Translations under genes and position numbers: made by a program | Shown here: piece by piece, positions 55,724-64,000 of the stretch | Numbering within the stretch: the first letter of the stretch is position 1 | Layout of the letters: each line of letters starts with the position of its first letter | Source: an uncultured Pelagibacteraceae bacterium | GTDB taxonomy: Bacteria; Pseudomonadota; Alphaproteobacteria; Pelagibacterales; Pelagibacteraceae | Reading direction: 5' to 3' | NCBI GenBank assembly: GCA_902520335.1 | Contig: CABYNS010000003.1 | Span: 62,001-126,000, forward strand | Length of the DNA: 64,000 nt | Notes under the pieces: generated by a model | What the model saw: the letters and a program-made list of their open reading frames with translations, nothing else | The model's database searches: none | What the model was told of the DNA's origin: nothing

Positions 55724-56015
55724 CTTTTTTTATAATATAGATTTTTTCATTTTTTTTACCAAATAAGAATCTTTCTCTAATTAAAGTTTCAATATAATCA
55801 AGATCTAGATTGTCACTTAATAATGAATTCTTAAAATCCAAGTCATTTATTTGATTTTTTAATGATAATTCCTTAATTTTTAAATCATTTAAAATTTGTT
55901 TTTTTTCATAGTAGGAAATTAATCCTCTTTCACCTGATAAAAGATTGAAGAAAAAATATATAATCAGAAAAACTGATATAAGTAGAAAATAATTTCTTTT
56001 TAATCTTTGAAGCAT
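55707..56015 (-). CDS. ftsB: Septum formation initiator FtsB/DivIC family
   Basis: A 102-residue bitopic protein: one helix (about 9-25), then a coiled coil (about 38-75) and the conserved-type tail [22 protein letters not shown]. It belongs to the FtsB family that links FtsQ and FtsL in the divisome. The place between eno and lipA is the alphaproteobacterial one. It shares one base with the eno stop. Confidence 0.85.
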   Translation of the reverse strand: MLQRLKRNYFLLISVFLIIYFFFNLLSGERGLISYYEKKQILNDLKIKELSLKNQINDLDFKNSLLSDNLDLDYIETLIRERFLFGKKNEKIYIIKKDDTKN

Positions 56016-57271
56016 TAATGAATCTTATTCATTCTAGCTTTTTTTCCAAGTTCTTCTTCTATACGTAATAATTGGTTATATTTAGCAACTCTTTCTGATC
56101 TAGCTAAAGATCCTGTTTTAATTTGATTAGAATTAGTACCCACAGCTAGATCAGCAATAAATGTATCTTCACTATCACCAGATCTATGCGAAATGATTGT
56201 CTTAAATCCTATAGCTTGAGCGAATCTAATTACATCTAAAGTCTCTGAAACAGTGCCAATTTGATTAAGTTTAATTAAAATTGCATTTGATGATAAGTTT
56301 AAAAATCCTTTCTTAAGTCGCTCAAGATTAGTGACATAAAGATCATCACCTACTATCTGCACTTTTTGAAGAGATTTCATTAACTTGCTCCATGAAATCC
56401 AATCATTCTCTGCGAAAGGATCTTCGATTGATTTAATCTTATATTTATTAATTATTTTTTTATATTCTTGAATAGATTTTTCTGCAGAAATATAGCTTTT
56501 AGAATGAATAGAATACTTATCTTTTTTATACAATTCATTTGCAGCTACATCCAAACAAATTGAAACATCTTTACCATTTACAAAACCTGACTTCTTTATA
56601 GCTGAAACAATTAAATCTAAAGCCTGATTATTGTTGCTAATCATTGGTGCAAATCCACCTTCATCCCCAACAGATGTTGAAAATCCTTTGTTCTCAATAA
56701 TCTTACTCAAATTTTTTATCACTAAAAAACAGATCCTCATTGCATCCGAGAAATTTTTTGCACGATCTGGTCTAATCATAAATTCTTGAATTCTCAAACC
56801 ATTATTAGCATGTGCTCCACCATTAATTATATTCATAAGTGGAAAAGGTAATTTATAATTATTTTTTACTAGGAAAGTTTTATACAATGGTAGTTTGTTA
56901 ATTTTTGCTGAAAGTTTTTTTGCTGCCATCGATACAGCTAATATAGAGTTAGCTCCTAACTTTGTTTTTTGTCTAGTTCCATCTAAGTTAATCATTATAG
57001 AGTCTATTCTCTCTTGATTATGTATGCTTTGACCTTTAAGTTTATTTGAAATTTTAGTGTTGACTAAACTAATTGCATTCAGAACACTTTTTCCCAAGTA
57101 TCTTTTATTTTTTTTGTCTCTTTTTTCGAAAGCTTCATAAGTTCCTGTTGATGCGCCTGAGGGGCAAATTGCTATTGCACTTTGATTTTTGACAAAAACC
57201 TCAGCTTCAATTGTTGGATTTCCTCTACTATCAAAAACTTGTCGGGCTTTTACTTTTGAAATTTTACTCAC
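56015..57271 (-). CDS. eno: Enolase
   Basis: A 418-residue glycolytic enzyme converting 2-phosphoglycerate to phosphoenolpyruvate. Motifs: ARQVFDSRGNPTIEAEV at the N-terminus, INGGAHANNG, the Mg ligand in SIEDPFAENDW and VGDDLYVTN, catalytic Lys in LIKLNQIGTV, and the signature SHRSGDSEDTFIADLAV. Slightly shorter than average. It is in the secG-pyrG-kdsA-eno run, directly after kdsA. Confidence 0.97.
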   Translation of the reverse strand: MSKISKVKARQVFDSRGNPTIEAEVFVKNQSAIAICPSGASTGTYEAFEKRDKKNKRYLGKSVLNAISLVNTKISNKLKGQSIHNQERIDSIMINLDGTRQKTKLGANSILAVSMAAKKLSAKINKLPLYKTFLVKNNYKLPFPLMNIINGGAHANNGLRIQEFMIRPDRAKNFSDAMRICFLVIKNLSKIIENKGFSTSVGDEGGFAPMISNNNQALDLIVSAIKKSGFVNGKDVSICLDVAANELYKKDKYSIHSKSYISAEKSIQEYKKIINKYKIKSIEDPFAENDWISWSKLMKSLQKVQIVGDDLYVTNLERLKKGFLNLSSNAILIKLNQIGTVSETLDVIRFAQAIGFKTIISHRSGDSEDTFIADLAVGTNSNQIKTGSLARSERVAKYNQLLRIEEELGKKARMNKIH

Positions 57272-59715
<2,444 letters not shown>

Positions 59716-59746
59716 TTATAGCTAATAAAAAAGTAAATGAAAAGTA

Positions 59747-60040
59747 TTAATTATTATTTTCTGGGATCGTTGGTGTATCTTCTTCAACTTGATCTAAAAC
59801 TGAGCTAGAGGGTGTTAAATCACCTCTAGATACGATCGTTAAAGCTAAACTGCATATGATAAACAGAGTTGCAACAACACCTGTTGCTTTTGTCATGAAA
59901 TTTCCTGCTGACTTTGAAAACATCATGTTTTCCTGAGAAACTCCGATACCAAGAGCTCCACCTTCAGATTTTTGCATTAAAACTAACAAAACTAAAACTA
60001 AAGCTAGGATGATATTTAACACTAACAATATGTTTTCCAT
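59747..60040 (-). CDS. secG: Protein translocase subunit SecG
   Basis: A 97-residue subunit of SecYEG with two hydrophobic helices (about residues 3-21 and 52-70) joined by the conserved loop QKSEGGALGIG (24-34). The acidic, Pro/Thr-rich C-terminal tail is variable. Together with secDF-yajC and tatABC, the window carries a large part of the export machinery. It lies 5 bases after tpiA, as in many proteobacteria. Confidence 0.93.
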   Translation of the reverse strand: MENILLVLNIILALVLVLLVLMQKSEGGALGIGVSQENMMFSKSAGNFMTKATGVVATLFIICSLALTIVSRGDLTPSSSVLDQVEEDTPTIPENNN

Positions 60041-60045
60041 GAGGG

Positions 60046-60783
60046 TTAATTATATGTTTTTTTGATTATATCAATAAATTTTTTGGGATCTTGTGAAGCT
60101 CCTCCTATTAGAAATCCATCAATATTTTTTATTAATTTTAATTCATTTATATTTTTTGGATTTACCGAACCACCATATAAAACTTTGATATTTTTAACTT
60201 TCTTTTTAATAAAATTAATAGTTCTAAATAAGTCATCTGATTTAGGTATAACACCTGTCCCAATTGACCACACAGGTTCATAAGCAATAACAATATTTTC
60301 TCTTCTCTTAACTTCTTGCAGACCTAATGTAATTTGTTTTAATAAAATTTTGTTGGTAATTTTTTTTCTTTTTTGACCTAAAGTTTCACCGATACAAAAA
60401 ATAACTTTTAAACCTGATTTAGTTGCTGCTTTAATCTTAGTATTAATTAATTTATCTGTCTCACCAGACTCACGATTTTCTGAATGACCTAGAATAACAT
60501 ATTTAGCTCCAACATTCTTTAACATCATAGAATTTATAGAACTGGTTGAAGCACCATATGTAAGACTTTCATGACAATTTTGAGCACCAACTTGAATTTT
60601 AGAATTCATAACCTTCTTAAACATTGGGTGAATTAATGTATTTGGTGGGCAATAAATTATTTTAGTATTTTTTGACTTTTTAAAAATTTTCAAAAATTTA
60701 ATTACTTTAGTAAGTGAATTTAATGTACTTAATCCACCAAACATTTTCCAATTTGCGATAAAATACATATATTTATTTGTCAT
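60046..60783 (-). CDS. tpiA: Triose-phosphate isomerase
   Basis: A 245-residue TIM-barrel enzyme interconverting glyceraldehyde 3-phosphate and dihydroxyacetone phosphate. Catalytic Lys is in IANWKMFGG, the electrophile His in ILGHSENRE, and the base Glu in AYEPVWSIGTG; the phosphate loop GGSVNPKN and GGASQDP follow. A second Met five codons in gives MYFIANWKM and is a possible alternative start. It is divergent from the ppiD-like gene over 56 bases. Confidence 0.96.
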   Translation of the reverse strand: MTNKYMYFIANWKMFGGLSTLNSLTKVIKFLKIFKKSKNTKIIYCPPNTLIHPMFKKVMNSKIQVGAQNCHESLTYGASTSSINSMMLKNVGAKYVILGHSENRESGETDKLINTKIKAATKSGLKVIFCIGETLGQKRKKITNKILLKQITLGLQEVKRRENIVIAYEPVWSIGTGVIPKSDDLFRTINFIKKKVKNIKVLYGGSVNPKNINELKLIKNIDGFLIGGASQDPKKFIDIIKKTYN

Positions 60784-60839
60784 TCACTGAAATTTAATCT
60801 ATAGGTTTGCTTTTTATAGATCAATAAATTTATATAGTA

Positions 60840-62255
60840 ATGATAGGTAGTTTTAGAAATTTTGCCAAAACAAAGTTTGCTGGGATATTAGTTTTCATAA
60901 TGATCATTCCTTTTGTTTTTTGGGGTATGGGAAGTATGTTCAGTAGTGGAAATACAAACTCAATTGTTAAAATAAATGAGTCTAACGTTTCTACGGAAGA
61001 ATTTATTGATTACTTAAATAATTCTGGAATTCCTCAGAAGACAATAAGAGAAAACTTAAATAATAATATTATTGAGGAATTATTGTCTGGATTGGTTTCG
61101 ACAAAAATTTTAGATCTAGAAATTAGGGAATATGATTTAATTATTTCAAAAGAAATACTACTTAAAATGATTAAAAAAAATAAAAATTTTCTAGATGATC
61201 AAGGAAATTTTCAAAGGCTTAAATATGAAAAGTTTTTACTTGAAAATAATCAATCAGCACCGCAGTTTGAGTTACGTCTTAAAAATCGTGAATTACAAAA
61301 AAACTTGTTCAGTTTTGTAGGTGCCGGAACTATTTCACCAAAGTTTTTAGTAAAAAAGCTTTATGAAGAGGAAAATAAAAAATTAGAAATAGATTTCATT
61401 AACTTGGATAAATTCTATAAAAAAAAAGGTGATTTTACTGATAATGATTTAGAAAAATTCCTAGAGGAAAATAAAGAGAATTTAAAAGTTGATTATCTTG
61501 ATTTTGAATACTCAATAATTAATCCAAAAAATTTAATAGGTGTAGATGAATTTAATCAATCTTTTTTTGATAAAATTGATCAAATTGAGATTGATATTTC
61601 TAACGAAGTTCCATTCAACTCGATTGTTTCAAATCTAAATCTTAAATCCACAAAAGTTAAAGATTTTTTATTTTCATCTGATAAAAATGAAGTTGAAAAA
61701 AAAATTTTTGAATTAAAAGGAACTGATTTTGATATTTTTGAATTAGGTGATGATTATGTTTTATACAAAATTCAAAAAAACGAAAGTAGAGAACCCGATA
61801 TAACAAACAGTCAAACTAAAGAAGAAATTTTAGATTTAATTTTTCAGAAGAATAAATTTGATTACAATACTAATTTAATAGAAAAAATTAAGAATAATGA
61901 ATTTAATGATAACGAATTTATACAAATGGGCCAACAAAATATCAAAACAGCAAAATTAAATTCAATAAGAGACAACAAAAAATTTGATATTAACGCAGTT
62001 AAAATTTTATATTCTTTACCAATTAATTCATTCACTTTAATAAATGATGAAAAAGAAAATATTTACTTGGCTAAAGTCAAAGATTACCAAGTTGAACTAA
62101 TTGATAATAACAATGAAATTATAGATTATACAAATAAACAAAATTCGAATTTAAAAAATAATATGTTAAAGTCTTATGATCTATATCTTAATAGTAGATA
62201 TAATGTTACTTTAAACCAAAAAACAATAGAACGAGTTAAGAATTTCTTTCAATGA
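60840..62255 (+). CDS. PpiD/SurA-type periplasmic chaperone (peptidyl-prolyl isomerase family)
   Basis: A 471-residue protein with one N-terminal membrane anchor (about residues 12-32, FAGILVFIMIIPFVFWGMG) and a large periplasmic part. The segment 40-165 resembles the SurA_N/PpiD chaperone region, with helices that hold unfolded outer-membrane proteins. The usual parvulin domain is weak or lost, so isomerase activity is doubtful. The tpiA-ppiD-trpEG gene order is common in alphaproteobacteria. It overlaps trpE by 4 bases. Confidence 0.85.
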   Translation: MIGSFRNFAKTKFAGILVFIMIIPFVFWGMGSMFSSGNTNSIVKINESNVSTEEFIDYLNNSGIPQKTIRENLNNNIIEELLSGLVSTKILDLEIREYDLIISKEILLKMIKKNKNFLDDQGNFQRLKYEKFLLENNQSAPQFELRLKNRELQKNLFSFVGAGTISPKFLVKKLYEEENKKLEIDFINLDKFYKKKGDFTDNDLEKFLEENKENLKVDYLDFEYSIINPKNLIGVDEFNQSFFDKIDQIEIDISNEVPFNSIVSNLNLKSTKVKDFLFSSDKNEVEKKIFELKGTDFDIFELGDDYVLYKIQKNESREPDITNSQTKEEILDLIFQKNKFDYNTNLIEKIKNNEFNDNEFIQMGQQNIKTAKLNSIRDNKKFDINAVKILYSLPINSFTLINDEKENIYLAKVKDYQVELIDNNNEIIDYTNKQNSNLKNNMLKSYDLYLNSRYNVTLNQKTIERVKNFFQ

Positions 62256-63712
62256 ACATAAATCGAAGCTTCAAAGATTTTAAGTTTCGACATAGAAGCA
62301 ATAAAAATCAGATTATATATACTTCAAAAAAAATCAAAGGTGATGAAGAGATCTCAAATTTAATAGATAATTTTTTAAATGAAAAAAATAGCTTTATATT
62401 TGAGTCAGTAGAAAAAGGTAAAATCAAAGGAAGATACACTATATTTGGAAAAAATCCTGATAAGATATGGGAATTTAAGAATAATAATTCTTATTTGATT
62501 CAAAATAAAAAAAAAGTCAAACTTAAAGATAAACCAGAAAATTTAATCGAAAAAATTATTGAGGAATTTAAATTTGAAACACCTAAAAGTTTACCAAAAA
62601 TTTGTTCTTTAATTTCGGGATATTTTTCTTATGACTCTATAAGATATATCGAGAAAATTCCGAACAATTGTAAGGATGATCTTAGTATACCTGATGTAAG
62701 ACTTCTAAGACCAAGAATACTTGTAATTCATGATAATTTAAAAAAAGAAATTTTCTATATAAGAAATATCTATAAAGATGAAAAAATTAGAGATTATCAA
62801 AAAAAATATGATGAGGTAAGATCAGATCTTTTTAGATTGCTTATTCAATCATCAATTAAGAATTTACATAATAGAACTGACCTTAAATCAAGAAATATTA
62901 AAGTTAAATCAAACACTTCTAAAAATAGATTTTTGCAAATGGTCAATAAAGCAAAAGAATATATTAAATTAGGAGATATATTTCAGGTAGTTTTAAGTCA
63001 AAGATTTGAAGCTAAGCTAACAAAAAAACCAATTGATATTTATAAAAAACTTAGAGTGACTAACCCTTCACCTTTTATGTTTTTTTTCAATTTCAATGAT
63101 TTTCAAATTATTGGTGCTAGCCCAGAAATACTGGTGAGACTAAGGGATAACAAAATCACTGTAAGACCAATCGCTGGAACAAGACCTAGAGGTAAAACAT
63201 TGAGCGAGGATCGTTTTTATGAAAAAGATCTTCTTCAAGATAAAAAGGAACTTTCAGAGCATTTAATGTTATTGGATTTAGGCAGAAATGATGCTGGTAA
63301 AGTTTCAAAAATTAATACTGTAAAAGTAACTGAGAGTTTTATTATTGAGAAATATTCTCATGTAATGCACATAGTATCTAATGTCATCGGTGAGTATGAT
63401 AAGAAATTTTCAAAATTTAAATCACTTCTCGCTGGTTTTCCTGCAGGAACTGTTTCTGGCGCACCAAAAATTAGAGCTATGGAAATAATTGATGAATTAG
63501 AAACAACTAAGAGAAAAGTTTACGCTGGTGGTATTGGCTATTTTTCAGCAAATGGTGAATTTGATACTTGTATAGCTTTAAGAACAGCTGTAGCTAAAAA
63601 AGATAAATTCTATGTTCAAGCTGGTGCTGGAATTGTTGCTGATAGCAAACCTTTAAAAGAGTATGAAGAAACTGTAAATAAAGCGAAAGCTTTGATTAAT
63701 GCTTTAAAATGA
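62252..63712 (+). CDS. trpE: Anthranilate synthase component I
   Basis: A 486-residue chorismate-binding enzyme for the first step of tryptophan synthesis, using ammonia from TrpG. The N-terminal regulatory part includes IFESVEKGKIKGRYTIFG. The catalytic half shows FQVVLSQRFEAKL, GASPEILVR, IAGTRPRGKT, LMLLDLGRNDAGKVS and GFPAGTVSGAPKIRAMEI, and ends with YVQAGAGIVADS. It is coupled to trpG by an ATGA overlap. No leader peptide with Trp codons was found before it. Confidence 0.96.
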   Translation: MNINRSFKDFKFRHRSNKNQIIYTSKKIKGDEEISNLIDNFLNEKNSFIFESVEKGKIKGRYTIFGKNPDKIWEFKNNNSYLIQNKKKVKLKDKPENLIEKIIEEFKFETPKSLPKICSLISGYFSYDSIRYIEKIPNNCKDDLSIPDVRLLRPRILVIHDNLKKEIFYIRNIYKDEKIRDYQKKYDEVRSDLFRLLIQSSIKNLHNRTDLKSRNIKVKSNTSKNRFLQMVNKAKEYIKLGDIFQVVLSQRFEAKLTKKPIDIYKKLRVTNPSPFMFFFNFNDFQIIGASPEILVRLRDNKITVRPIAGTRPRGKTLSEDRFYEKDLLQDKKELSEHLMLLDLGRNDAGKVSKINTVKVTESFIIEKYSHVMHIVSNVIGEYDKKFSKFKSLLAGFPAGTVSGAPKIRAMEIIDELETTKRKVYAGGIGYFSANGEFDTCIALRTAVAKKDKFYVQAGAGIVADSKPLKEYEETVNKAKALINALK

Positions 63713-64000
63713 AAAAAATAATTCTTATAGATAATTACGATAGTTTTACTTTCAATCTTTATCATTACTTATCATCATTGAAAGTGAAGGTAGATGTTAT
63801 AAGAAATGATCAGATTACATCTAATCAAATATTAAAAAAAAAATATAATAAAATTGTAATATCACCAGGTCCAGGTAATCCTAATCAATCAGGTAATTGT
63901 TTAAAGATAGTAAAATCTTTATATAAAAAAATGCCAATACTTGGAGTTTGTCTTGGACATCAAATAATAGGACAAGTATTTGGTTCTAAAATTGTTCAAG
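63709..64000 (+). CDS. trpG: Anthranilate synthase component II (partial, right edge)
   Basis: The first 97 codons of a glutamine amidotransferase, starting MKKIILIDNYDSFTFNLYHY, with the oxyanion region ISPGPGNPNQSG and the nucleophile Cys in LGVCLGHQ. The ATG overlaps the trpE stop (ATGA). The window ends before the catalytic His and Glu. It supplies ammonia to TrpE; in some organisms the same subunit also serves folate synthesis (PabA). Confidence 0.95.
   Translation, partial: MKKIILIDNYDSFTFNLYHYLSSLKVKVDVIRNDQITSNQILKKKYNKIVISPGPGNPNQSGNCLKIVKSLYKKMPILGVCLGHQIIGQVFGSKIVQ

Overview
The window looks like chromosome from a streamlined marine alphaproteobacterium of the SAR11 / Pelagibacter type. 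The evidence is the very AT-rich sequence (GC roughly 30% by eye), gaps between genes that are mostly under 100 bases, frequent 1-20 base overlaps, few hairpin terminators, and alphaproteobacterial gene orders: tatABC next to serS, scpBA-nagZ-argS-dgt-erpA, the ispDF fusion, ntrYX-trkAH, aapJQMP, and secG-pyrG-kdsA-eno-ftsB-lipA. The assignment rests on recognised protein families and gene order, not on a database search.

Layout. 1-13.6 kb: housekeeping genes for export (secDF-yajC, tatABC), seryl- and arginyl-tRNA synthetases, chromosome condensation (scpAB), cell-wall recycling (nagZ), dNTP control (dgt), Fe-S assembly (erpA) and repair (xth). 13.6-17 kb: a Zur-type regulator with a palindromic operator and two uncharacterised membrane proteins, then a small membrane protein-arsC-aquaporin-Nudix operon for arsenate detoxification and a very lysine-rich small protein. 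17-32 kb: a large phosphate locus. It holds ppk-ppx, sixA, phoB-phoU-pstBACS, an unknown exported protein, phoR, and the lipid-remodelling pair plcP-agt with a divergent diacylglycerol-kinase-like gene. Heptamers of the type ATTACAG/GTTACAC, repeated every 11 bases, resemble Pho boxes before pstS and plcP. Weaker ones precede the unknown exported gene and the arsenic operon.

32-43 kb: manC, ilvD, valS, tRNA-Cys, tRNA-Asn, an XRE regulator and the general L-amino-acid ABC transporter aapJQMP. pstS and aapJ are each followed by a strong hairpin terminator before their permease genes, which fits excess production of the binding protein. 43.06-46.26 kb: a compact island, about 3.2 kb, bounded by a 45-base perfect repeat of the 3' half of tRNA-Arg(UCU). 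It carries a five-gene operon (a GIY-YIG/T5orf172-type protein, an unknown cytoplasmic protein and three small exported proteins) and no integrase. Just inside each end is a near-identical repeat holding two TCGTCA hexamers 11 bases apart, arranged like the arm-type sites of a phage attP. This is the most unusual part of the window.

46.3-64 kb: potassium uptake (trkH, trkA), the NtrYX two-component system with an NtrX that lacks the sigma-54 contact motif, isoprenoid and phospholipid genes (ispDF, pgpA), pncC, a RatA/Coq10-like gene, lipA, ftsB, eno, kdsA, pyrG, secG, tpiA, a PpiD-like chaperone and trpE. trpG runs off the right edge.
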